From Lachnospiraceae bacterium UBA4711 (GTDB lineage Bacteria > Bacillota > Clostridia > Lachnospirales > Lachnospiraceae): a stretch of 6,730 nucleotides of DNA. Position 1 is the stretch's first letter. Each line of letters opens with the position of its first letter. The notes beneath the pieces are model-generated. The model worked only from the letters and a program-made list of their open reading frames with translations. It did no database searches and was not told the origin of the DNA. Shown here in pieces: positions 1 through 5,016 of this stretch. The position numbers were made by a program, and so were the translations under genes. Where the stretch lies: positions 1-6,730 of the forward strand of contig DHJV01000163.1 in the NCBI GenBank assembly GCA_002404515.1. The letters are read 5' to 3'.

Positions 1-14
1 GATGATTTTTACTC

Positions 15-767
15 TTACGCATGAATAATACGCTCTGCCACAGTTTGCAGTATATCAAGAGAGATATCCTCTCCATAAACAACAAACATCAAATTTGACG
101 TGTCCTCTAACCAGAAAATTTGATAAAAATTGTTTTTATGAACGATTGATATTCCTTGACCATTCAGATTCTCTTCACGCACCTCGGCATCTTCCGTGTC
201 AATTGTAACTGAAGATACACCGTTTTCACTAATGTAATATATCGCCACCTCAAATTCCTCGCTATGGCTGCTCTGGAAGTGATAAATACATGATGCTTCG
301 CTTTCTTCGCCAGTAGTGAGGATAAATTCTGCTGGAACAGCATCCAATACGCGTGCCTTATTATCTTCAATAGGTACTTCTATTTTGTTTTTCCCCACAG
401 ATAATTCATAAGATGTTCCGACATCAAAGGTCTCAATAAGATAATTAAGCGTTTTTACCCGAACTGTTTCCGATGCAGCAAAGACACCAACAAACATAAA
501 AAGCGGTATCAGTATCCACAAAGCAACTCGATTCAGTGTTCGCAGCGTTTTCTTTGCAGCCTTTTGAATCTGGGCTTTTCGATAACTCTTTTCAATCGTA
601 TGCAGGCAGCGCTTGCGCAAACGATCAGGAACTGCTGCATCTGGATCTGTGAGAAGCTCCTCATTTTTCTGCATCAGCTCTTTTCCATTTGCTTCCGCCA
701 CTCTGTTCATAAGCAGCGCGAAAAAGGCATCTTCGTATTGCTCATACAGTCGTTCATCTTCATTCAT
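15..767 (-). CDS. Single-pass membrane protein with DUF4367-like C-terminal domain; probable anti-sigma/sensor partner of the upstream sigma factor
   Basis: This 250-residue protein has a hydrophilic, highly charged N-terminal part (about 1-80), one membrane segment (about 81-98, VALWILIPLFMFVGVFAA) and a C-terminal part (about 105-250). The C-terminal part resembles the DUF4367 domain: beta-rich, with short YHF, YYIS and FYQIFWLED-like strands and a final amphipathic helix. The layout of N-terminus inside, one helix and C-terminal domain outside is that of many anti-sigma factors. I see no clear zinc-binding (ZAS) motif, so the anti-sigma role is inferred from position and topology. The start codon overlaps the end of the sigma gene by 8 bases and has a near-perfect site (AAGGAGG, about 8 bases upstream), so the two are probably translationally coupled and made together. 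The gene is complete. Only 14 bases follow its stop, too few to show a terminator. Confidence 0.85.
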   Translation of the reverse strand: MNEDERLYEQYEDAFFALLMNRVAEANGKELMQKNEELLTDPDAAVPDRLRKRCLHTIEKSYRKAQIQKAAKKTLRTLNRVALWILIPLFMFVGVFAASETVRVKTLNYLIETFDVGTSYELSVGKNKIEVPIEDNKARVLDAVPAEFILTTGEESEASCIYHFQSSHSEEFEVAIYYISENGVSSVTIDTEDAEVREENLNGQGISIVHKNNFYQIFWLEDTSNLMFVVYGEDISLDILQTVAERIIHA

Positions 768-1305
768 AATTTTTACCTCCTTCCCGGAGCTTTTCTACAA
801 ATGCACGTCTGGCCCGGGTCAATTTCATTCTAACACTGGAAGGCTTACAACCGAGCATTTGCGCAAGTTCTGCGTCCGACAGATCCATCAGATATTTTCC
901 GTACAACAACTGCTTTTCTTCTTCCCGCATTTCCTGAAAGGCGGTTAACAGTTCTTCCTGCCGTTCTTTTTCCAAGTACCTTACCTCGGCGCCAGGAATA
1001 TGCGTCTGCGGAAAATTCTCTGTTAAGTCATCCAACGGGATGCAGTGAGCGTTTTCCTTTTGATCTCGTTTTATTGTGTTGATCGCAGTGTTGCGAACCG
1101 CTGCTGCAATGTAGTTTATTTGTGCATAAGGTGGTAACCGCTGAAGCGTTGCTTCATTCTTCAGCAAGGAGAGAACTGCTGTCTGTACGATATCCTCCCG
1201 CTGCACCGAAACCTCTGAGTATTTTCCTGCGATATAATACATGAGGCGTTCGTGTTTAAGATATATGTCTTCCATGAAGCATGGTTTCTCTTTTTTCTTG
1301 CTCAT
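760..1305 (-). CDS. Sigma-70 family RNA polymerase sigma factor (ECF-like, first of three in the window)
   Basis: This 181-residue protein would direct RNA polymerase to a specific promoter set. Region 2 spans about residues 11-85, with the conserved ...DIVQTAVLSLL... and YIAAAVRNTAIN stretches. Region 4 spans about 125-176, with a helix-turn-helix in LSDAELAQMLGCKPSSVR followed by MKLTRARRAF. An in-frame ATG exists at 1410, but it has no ribosome binding site and its extra 35 residues do not look like sigma factor. The ATG at 1305 follows AGGAGA with 8-base spacing and was chosen. The gene overlaps the DUF4367 membrane protein downstream. The second sigma factor at 1901 shares the RNTA.N and KP.SVRM.LTRAR blocks, so the two are paralogues. 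The target promoters cannot be read from this window. Confidence 0.93.
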   Translation of the reverse strand: MSKKKEKPCFMEDIYLKHERLMYYIAGKYSEVSVQREDIVQTAVLSLLKNEATLQRLPPYAQINYIAAAVRNTAINTIKRDQKENAHCIPLDDLTENFPQTHIPGAEVRYLEKERQEELLTAFQEMREEEKQLLYGKYLMDLSDAELAQMLGCKPSSVRMKLTRARRAFVEKLREGGKNYE

Positions 1306-1417
1306 GTTTGGTTCTCCTGAACGTTCATATACTAAGACACGGAACGTGCCGTTTTGCAACAAAAAATTTTGCAGGCATATTGCCGCATCAAGCCAACGTC
1401 TTTGCGACATTAGTTTT

Positions 1418-1446
1418 ACTATAATAAAATGAATATTTCAATACAA
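1418..1446 (-). promoter_or_regulatory. Probable promoter of the first sigma/DUF4367 operon
   Basis: On the minus strand TTGTAT (plus 1441-1446) is followed after exactly 17 bases by TATAGT (plus 1418-1423). This is a reasonable housekeeping-type promoter. Transcription would begin near 1411 and leave a leader of about 105 bases before the ATG at 1305. The leader contains the perfect 8-base palindrome GAACGTTC (1319-1326) next to the ribosome binding site, and a second GGAACGTG (1341-1348). The assignment rests on sequence match only. Confidence 0.45.
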
Positions 1447-1492
1447 TACTATTGCAAATCTAATATTTCGCACATTTTGATTTTAGAATAAG

Positions 1493-1498
1493 TATAAT
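1493..1498 (+). promoter_or_regulatory. -10 box of the XRE repressor/second sigma operon
   Basis: A perfect TATAAT lies at 1493-1498, embedded in the upstream in-frame ATG at 1497. No good -35 is visible 17 bases before it, so the promoter may need an activator or may be weak. The region also carries AATATTTC twice (1432-1439 and 1462-1469), exactly 30 bases apart, and an imperfect dyad around 1454-1472 (TGCAAAT / ATTTCGCA). These are plausible operator sites for the XRE protein in this divergent promoter region. Confidence 0.5.
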
Positions 1499-1526
1499 GT
1501 CAAAAACTGCGAAAGAAGGTGTGAGC

Positions 1527-1904
1527 TTGACGAAATTTGGTGAAATACTGATACAGCTTCGTCAAGAGAAGCATCTTTCGCAAGCCGAACTGGGACATAT
1601 CATCTATGTTTCCGGCGGAACGATTTCGAATTATGAAAAGGGCGTTCACTATCCGGATATTGAAAAGCTGGTCAGGCTGGCGGACCACTTTAACGTTTCT
1701 ATCGATTATCTTCTGGGACGATCCACCTCGAAGCTTTCGCCCGATGTGTTTGCGCAGACAGTTTCGGATGACACAACTGTTGGTGATGTCGTTCAGTCTC
1801 TTCAACGATTGTCTCCTGCCAGAAAGCGCGCTGCCTGCACGATGATTGCGGATATGGAGGTAGCGTCCATGATTCATATTGCTGGAAAGAGGGAACGAAC
1901 TTGA
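1527..1904 (+). CDS. XRE-family (Cro/C1-type) helix-turn-helix transcriptional regulator
   Basis: This is a small DNA-binding repressor-type protein of 125 residues from the TTG start. The N-terminal HTH (about residues 3-60) reads FGEILIQLRQEKHLSQAELG, then SGGTISNYEKG.HYPDIEKLVRLA and FNVSIDYLLG, the full Cro/C1 signature. The C-terminal 55 residues are a short uncharacterised tail. An ATG at 1497 would add 10 residues, but it overlaps the TATAAT box and has no ribosome binding site. The TTG at 1527 has AGAAGG at 1514-1519 with 7-base spacing and gives the usual XRE N-terminus (MTKFGEIL...), so it is preferred. The stop overlaps the start of the next sigma gene (TTGA). The protein probably regulates its own divergent intergenic region and, by coupling, controls the amount of the second sigma factor. 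Confidence 0.92.
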   Translation: MTKFGEILIQLRQEKHLSQAELGHIIYVSGGTISNYEKGVHYPDIEKLVRLADHFNVSIDYLLGRSTSKLSPDVFAQTVSDDTTVGDVVQSLQRLSPARKRAACTMIADMEVASMIHIAGKRERT

Positions 1905-2467
1905 TCCCGTTTTGCATTCTTGTAATCGAAAACGATGACGACCGCGAATTTATGGCCGCGCTGTTTATCCAATACCAACGGCTTCTTTACAAAGAAATCT
2001 ATGACATTCTGAAGAACCCATGGAATACGGAAGATGTTCTGCAGGCTACGTTGGTCAAGCTGATCGATAAGATCCCGGAACTCCGAAACAAGGAACAGCC
2101 GCAGCTGATCGGATATATCAGCGTGACCGCGCGAAATACGGCCTATAATTTCTTGCGATCACAGAAGAAAATCGCCCCCTTCTCTTTTGAGGAATATATG
2201 CAGCAATCCGAGCCAATCGCCGAGCATCGTCAAATGGAAGAACTCCTGATCTCAAAAGAGGAGATCGATGAATTGGTGCGGCGCTGGCCGCAGCTTGATG
2301 CCAAAAGCAAATACCTGTTAGAAGGAAAATACATACTCGGTAAAAGCGATGAGGCCTTGGCCGAGGAACTATCCATAAAACCCGCCAGTGTTCGAATGGC
2401 ACTGACGCGGGCAAGACAATGTGCATATCAGCTTCTTACGAAAGCAACAACACCGAGTCATTCCTGA
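1901..2467 (+). CDS. Sigma-70 family RNA polymerase sigma factor (second; paralogue of the one at 760-1305)
   Basis: This 188-residue sigma factor has region 2 at about residues 15-90 (FIQYQRLLYKEI, TEDVLQATLVKLIDKI, YISVTARNTAYNFLRSQKK). Region 4 is at about 130-182 (LDAKSKYLLEGKYIL, then the HTH KSDEALAEELSIKPASVRMALTRAR). The start is TTG, within the TTGA overlap with the repressor gene, and is served by AAAGAGGG (1886-1893) with 7-base spacing. An ATG at 1952 has no ribosome site. Its final codons and stop lie inside a strong terminator hairpin. The shared RNTA.N and KP.SVRM.LTRAR blocks link it to the first sigma factor. Here the downstream partner is absent and the upstream partner is a repressor instead of a membrane protein. 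Confidence 0.92.
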   Translation: MIPFCILVIENDDDREFMAALFIQYQRLLYKEIYDILKNPWNTEDVLQATLVKLIDKIPELRNKEQPQLIGYISVTARNTAYNFLRSQKKIAPFSFEEYMQQSEPIAEHRQMEELLISKEEIDELVRRWPQLDAKSKYLLEGKYILGKSDEALAEELSIKPASVRMALTRARQCAYQLLTKATTPSHS

Positions 2468-2495
2468 CGGAACGGCTCGGTGTTGTTGCATTTTA
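2444..2495 (+). terminator. Rho-independent terminator of the XRE/sigma operon, overlapping the end of the sigma gene
   Basis: A perfect 14-base inverted repeat (2444-2457 pairing with 2476-2489, GCAACAACACCGAG and its complement) is followed by ATTTTA. The 18-base loop contains the TGA stop (2465-2467) of the sigma gene and a small inner TTCC/GGAA stem. The last codons of the sigma factor are therefore part of the terminator stem. It separates this operon from the third sigma gene. Confidence 0.85.
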
Positions 2496-2555
2496 TGAAG
2501 TTTTGTGTCAATTATTAGTAGACGATGCTGCTTCCTGAATTGCAACTAATCCACG

Positions 2556-2584
2556 TTTACATTTTAGCTTGACTTGCCCCCTTT
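2556..2584 (+). promoter_or_regulatory. TcdR-type promoter of the third sigma gene (probable autoregulation)
   Basis: TTTACA (2556-2561), 17 bases, then CCCTTT (2579-2584). The 11-mer GTTTACATTTT around the -35 recurs exactly upstream of the holin and glycosidase genes. TTTACA as -35 is the known hallmark of promoters used by TcdR, BotR, TetR and UviA. No good housekeeping promoter is visible in this gap, which fits a sigma factor that activates its own gene. The expected start point is near 2591. Confidence 0.7.
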
Positions 2585-2607
2585 ACTCTCAAAAAGAGTA
2601 AAGGGGG
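2577..2607 (+). promoter_or_regulatory. Perfect 13-base inverted repeat covering the -10 box and ribosome binding site of the third sigma gene
   Basis: CCCCCTTTACTCT (2577-2589) pairs perfectly with AGAGTAAAGGGGG (2595-2607) around a 5-base loop. The left arm contains the -10 box. The right arm contains the purine run (AAAGGGGGG) that must serve as ribosome binding site for the ATG at 2614. RNA started at the local promoter (near 2591) would lack the left arm, leaving the ribosome site open. Read-through RNA from upstream would fold and hide it. The repeat could also be a protein operator. Confidence 0.75.
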
Positions 2608-2613
2608 GCACAT

Positions 2614-3147
2614 ATGCTAGATGAGACAATCGCATCTGCTCAGCACAACAACTCAGAGTCCCTTTTAGCCTTGATTGAGAAATTCAAACCGCTTCTAAAG
2701 AAATATGCATATAAACTTCATTACGAAGACGCGTATTATGATTTACAGCTGGACTTTATTCAGATTATTCTGACAATCAATTTAGATGCACAAAATCAAA
2801 AGAGTGAAGGTGCGCTTGTCAACTATATTTGTAATTCAGTGCAGCATGCATACTGTAAGCGATTAAAAACCATCTTAGGGCGCGCTATGCCAACAGTCGA
2901 ACTTGACTCGCCGACGAATGTACAGATCTCAAATCTACTGACTGCTCCATCTCACCAAGAATTTTCTGATTTTGCATTGGATGTTGCAAATATCCTGACG
3001 GAAAAAGAATATCAAGTTATAGTGCTTGTATACAAATACCAGCTTTCCTCTGCTGAAATTGCGCGCAGACTATGCACAACACGACAGAATGTAAACCAAT
3101 GTAAAAAACGTGCAGAACAAAAGCTTCGAAATTACTTTGAAGACTAA
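2614..3147 (+). CDS. TcdR/BotR/UviA-like (group 5) alternative sigma factor
   Basis: This 177-residue protein has the length known for BotR and TetR (178) and close to TcdR. Region 2 (about 14-60) shows the group's pattern: ALIEKFKPLLKKYAYKL, then EDAYYDLQLDFIQIIL. The central linker (about 95-120) is short and poorly conserved. Region 4 (about 127-175) carries the helix-turn-helix LSSAEIARRLCTTRQNVNQCKKRAEQKL. It is distinctly different from the two sigma factors upstream. In known relatives the sigma factor drives toxin, bacteriocin and holin genes, and usually its own. The same promoter box before this gene, the holin and the glycosidase supports that role here. The nearest named relatives were recognised by motif memory, not by alignment, so the subgroup assignment is an inference. 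The gene ends in two successive hairpins shared with the convergent holin gene. Confidence 0.85.
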   Translation: MLDETIASAQHNNSESLLALIEKFKPLLKKYAYKLHYEDAYYDLQLDFIQIILTINLDAQNQKSEGALVNYICNSVQHAYCKRLKTILGRAMPTVELDSPTNVQISNLLTAPSHQEFSDFALDVANILTEKEYQVIVLVYKYQLSSAEIARRLCTTRQNVNQCKKRAEQKLRNYFED

Positions 3148-3152
3148 GTCGC

Positions 3153-3197
3153 AGCGGTAATACTTTCAACTCCCCTGAGGTTACTGCTACGGTTTTT
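3153..3197 (+). terminator. First terminator after the TcdR-like sigma gene
   Basis: AGCGGTAA (3153-3160) pairs with TTACTGCT (3181-3188), with one G-U pair, and is followed by ACGG and then TTTTT (3193-3197). It lies 5 bases after the stop codon. The stem is moderate, and the stronger hairpin at 3221 backs it up. Confidence 0.55.
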
Positions 3198-3220
3198 CTC
3201 CTTGGAATAAAAAACATTTT

Positions 3221-3262
3221 TGGCGGTTACAGGTCAGCACGACTTATAACCGCCACTTTTTT
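3221..3262 (+). terminator. Main terminator between the convergent sigma and holin genes, possibly bidirectional
   Basis: TGGCGGTTA (3221-3229) pairs perfectly with TAACCGCCA (3247-3255) over a 17-base loop and is followed by C and six T (3257-3262). This is a strong plus-strand terminator. On the minus strand the same hairpin sits just after the holin stop. There the T-run (from AAAAAA at about 3208-3214) is displaced by several bases, so termination in that direction may be weaker. Confidence 0.85.
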
Positions 3263-3623
3263 ATGTATTTCTCTTATTTTTTAAATTCTCCCAAAAGTCA
3301 CGAAGTTTTCGTGGAAGAGGTAATCCAAACCGGTTCACATTTTCAAAAATACTAATAATCTCATTTGCACAATAGAAGAAAATCGTAATTGAAGAAAACT
3401 TTTCGCCGCTATGCAAAATCCATGTGTCAACGATATAGCTAAGTGCTACTAAGCAAACAATTAACACCTTTGATGCAATGCCTTTTGCGCCGACCTTACT
3501 AGATGCGGTCTTCTCCTTTACGGCGAGGCACACACCTGTGACATAATCAATGACAATAAGGATCAATAGTGCGTACACCGTCTCCGGAAGTTCTTTGTAA
3601 GCAGTCTGAAAGAAATGGCTCAT
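3261..3623 (-). CDS. TcdE/Cp-1-type holin (toxin secretion/phage lysis holin family)
   Basis: This 120-residue membrane protein has three hydrophobic segments (about 15-34, 52-70 and 76-95). It carries the diagnostic features of this holin family: LIVIDYVTGVCLAV with the D-x-x-x-G after the first helix, a polar stretch S-S-K-V-G-A-K-G-I-A-S-K, and NEIISIFENVNRFGLPLP followed by a charged tail. Known members (C. difficile TcdE, phage Cp-1 holin) form pores that let toxins or wall enzymes leave the cell. The reading frame is open to 3746, but only the ATG at 3623 has a ribosome site (AAAGGAG, 8-base spacing), and it gives the usual length. A GTTTACATTTT promoter lies upstream. The gene is convergent with the TcdR-like sigma gene, the same partnership as tcdR/tcdE, although there the toxin gene lies between them. 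Confidence 0.92.
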   Translation of the reverse strand: MSHFFQTAYKELPETVYALLILIVIDYVTGVCLAVKEKTASSKVGAKGIASKVLIVCLVALSYIVDTWILHSGEKFSSITIFFYCANEIISIFENVNRFGLPLPRKLRDFWENLKNKRNT

Positions 3624-3656
3624 TATGTATTCTCCTTTGTTGCAATTTGCTTTCCG

Positions 3657-3676
3657 CTTTGTTTTATATAACAAAG
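3657..3676 (-). promoter_or_regulatory. Hairpin in the holin 5' leader
   Basis: On the minus strand CTTTGTT pairs perfectly with AACAAAG around a 6-base loop (plus 3657-3663 with 3670-3676). It lies between the predicted start point (about 3690) and the ribosome site of the holin. It could stabilise the mRNA or tune holin dosage. It is A/T-rich and weak, so chance is possible. Confidence 0.35.
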
Positions 3677-3695
3677 TGCCAGCCAGATAATACGT

Positions 3696-3724
3696 AAGGA
3701 TTGCTATACAATCAAAAATGTAAA
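3696..3724 (-). promoter_or_regulatory. TcdR-type promoter of the holin gene
   Basis: Read on the minus strand: TTTACA (plus 3719-3724), 17 bases, ATCCTT (plus 3696-3701). The -35 sits in the same GTTTACATTTT 11-mer found before the third sigma gene and the glycosidase gene. The -10 box shares TC..TT with CTCTTT and CC.TT with CCCTTT. The predicted leader is about 66 bases. Confidence 0.65.
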
Positions 3725-3738
3725 CATTTAACTTGTTC

Positions 3739-3759
3739 TTCTGCATACTTCATGCAGAA
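3739..3759. promoter_or_regulatory. Perfect 8-base dyad flanked by direct repeats, upstream of the holin promoter
   Basis: TTCTGCAT (3739-3746) and ATGCAGAA (3752-3759) form a perfect dyad with a 5-base centre, 14 bases upstream of the holin -35. The octamer AACTTGTT occurs at 3730-3737 and again at 3758-3765, 28 bases apart, straddling the dyad. The half-site TTCTGCA recurs at almost the same distance before the glycosidase -35. It is a candidate binding site for a second regulator in the divergent holin/lipoprotein region. Confidence 0.4.
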
Positions 3760-3829
3760 CTTGTTTCCAATCATCCTTCAACAAAAATCACTCTTGAGGA
3801 AATACGTTAGCCTAGGTTTCATTCCCGTT

Positions 3830-3838
3830 TGGTATATT
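3830..3838 (+). promoter_or_regulatory. Extended -10 promoter of the first lipoprotein gene
   Basis: TGG followed by TATATT (3833-3838) matches the extended -10 (TGn) form of housekeeping promoters. The -35 region is poor, as is common for this type. The start point would be near 3845, with a leader of about 22 bases that includes AAAGGA (3851-3856), 11 bases before the ATG. It is unlike the GTTTACATTTT promoters of the minus-strand genes. Confidence 0.45.
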
Positions 3839-3867
3839 GAGTCGCAGCAGAAAGGAATGGTTACTTT

Positions 3868-4992
3868 ATGAAAAAAATTCGCCTGATTGAATGCGTTTTC
3901 CTATTGTTTATTCTCTGTGCCTGTACAACGCAACCGGCAATGCAGCCGGAATCAAAAAATCCAATTACCGAAATACCGGAACAGGCGGAAAGCCAGTCAA
4001 CTGCATTGGAGCCCGGAAATTCTGAATCAAGGGAACAGGCAGAAGTGCAGGATTCACAGTCAGAGAATCCTGCGCAGGCAGCCTTTACCGGTGGGATCAC
4101 CCTCTATGCAGACAGCCGCACGGCCTACGTCAACAGCGAACCGGTTGAAATGCCCGCCGCGCCGTTTGTGGAAAACGGGAATTTCTATATCCCGCTGCAA
4201 TTCGTCGCGGAGACGATGGGATGGTCGTATCAGGAACAGAGCGGAACCGTAGCGCTTGCATCGTCTTCGCACCAGACCACGCTCACGGTCGGAACACGGA
4301 CGATCCGCGTAGACGATGATGAGGCCACGGTCAACAGCTATGACTGGCAATTCCCGGAGGAAGGTGTGGAAAGCGACCCCTATGTACCGCTAATCCGGGA
4401 CGAGATCGTGTTTATCCCTCTTGATTTTCTCGAAACCCGGACGGACAGGGATATTCTCTCAAAGCTCAGCTTCCGGACGCAGTGGTTCACCGAGGAGCGG
4501 TACGCCATCCTCAGCGCGGACGGAAAAGAGGAGGGATTTTGCGGCTTCTATCTCTGGGATCACTATGATGATCTTCCGGAAGCGCAGCGCGCCGGGATGG
4601 AGGAGTTGGGCACCGTCGGCTTTTCGCGGGATGCATACGACGTTGTGGAATATGGGGCGAATGGGCTGTTTGTCCATGTGCTGCGGCTGCGGGACGGCTG
4701 TGAGGATATGGATCGGCTTGACGGCGTGATTTCCTCCGTCTATACCACGAATCCGGACATTCCAACGCTCCGCGGCCTTCGCGTGGGCGAGGAGATTTCC
4801 CGCATTTACACAACATATGATGAGAGTTTTTTTATGGAGCTTCTTTGTCTCACTGAGGGCGATGTCATTACGCAGATCCGTTTCCGGTGCGCCTACTATG
4901 ACGACGACGAACGCATTCGGGTACAGCCGACGTGCCTACATATGGATGCCGAAACTGCGGCAGGGCAGGATGGTCTGCTCCCATTTGAATGA
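3868..4992 (+). CDS. Lipoprotein with copper amine oxidase-like stalk domain
   Basis: This 374-residue surface protein begins with a lipoprotein signal (hydrophobic 4-18, lipobox L-C-A-C, lipidated C19). A Glu/Gln/Ser-rich spacer follows to about residue 72. Residues about 76-216 fit the stalk (copper amine oxidase N-terminal-like) domain: VNSEPVEMPAAPFVENGNFYIPL, then FVAETMGWSY, TLTVGTRTIRV and FIPLDFLETRTD. This domain is a wall or substrate-binding module and does not itself imply catalysis. The C-terminal part (about 222-355) has a pattern seen behind stalk domains (DGVISSVYTTNPDIPTLRGL, then RVGEEISRIY). Function is unknown. The gene is divergent from the holin and convergent with the glycosidase. 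From about 4080 it is visibly more GC-rich than its neighbours and than its own first 70 codons, hinting at a different origin for the domain part. Confidence 0.88.
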   Translation: MKKIRLIECVFLLFILCACTTQPAMQPESKNPITEIPEQAESQSTALEPGNSESREQAEVQDSQSENPAQAAFTGGITLYADSRTAYVNSEPVEMPAAPFVENGNFYIPLQFVAETMGWSYQEQSGTVALASSSHQTTLTVGTRTIRVDDDEATVNSYDWQFPEEGVESDPYVPLIRDEIVFIPLDFLETRTDRDILSKLSFRTQWFTEERYAILSADGKEEGFCGFYLWDHYDDLPEAQRAGMEELGTVGFSRDAYDVVEYGANGLFVHVLRLRDGCEDMDRLDGVISSVYTTNPDIPTLRGLRVGEEISRIYTTYDESFFMELLCLTEGDVITQIRFRCAYYDDDERIRVQPTCLHMDAETAAGQDGLLPFE

Positions 4993-5001
4993 GAGCAGAC
5001 C
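4972..5001. terminator. Hairpin at the convergent ends of lipoprotein and glycosidase genes
   Basis: GGTCTGCTC (4972-4980) pairs perfectly with GAGCAGACC (4993-5001). The 12-base loop contains the lipoprotein TGA stop (4990-4992). No T-run follows on either strand (GCGACCGC on plus, ATCCTG on minus), so it is not a classical intrinsic terminator. It may still protect 3' ends or assist termination for both convergent transcripts. Confidence 0.45.
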
Positions 5002-5016
5002 GCGACCGCAAAAATC

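Noticed and set aside
1306..1410. Upstream extension of the first sigma factor to the ATG at 1410
   Set aside because: No ribosome site before 1410, the extra residues do not match sigma factors, and AGGAGA serves the ATG at 1305. The predicted promoter also starts RNA almost at 1410.
3086..3106. TGTAAA sequences (minus TTTACA) inside the third sigma gene
   Set aside because: They lie within coding sequence, lack the full GTTTACATTTT core and a C/T-rich -10 at the right distance, and point at no gene start.
3624..3746. Upstream extension of the holin by 41 residues
   Set aside because: It would run across the predicted -35 and -10 boxes, lacks a ribosome site, and would make the holin longer than most of its family.
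4060..4816. Antisense and alternate-frame open frames of 72-121 codons across lipoprotein 1
   Set aside because: They arise from the GC-rich codon pattern of the real gene. They are rich in Arg, Pro and Ser, have no ribosome sites and match no family I recognise.
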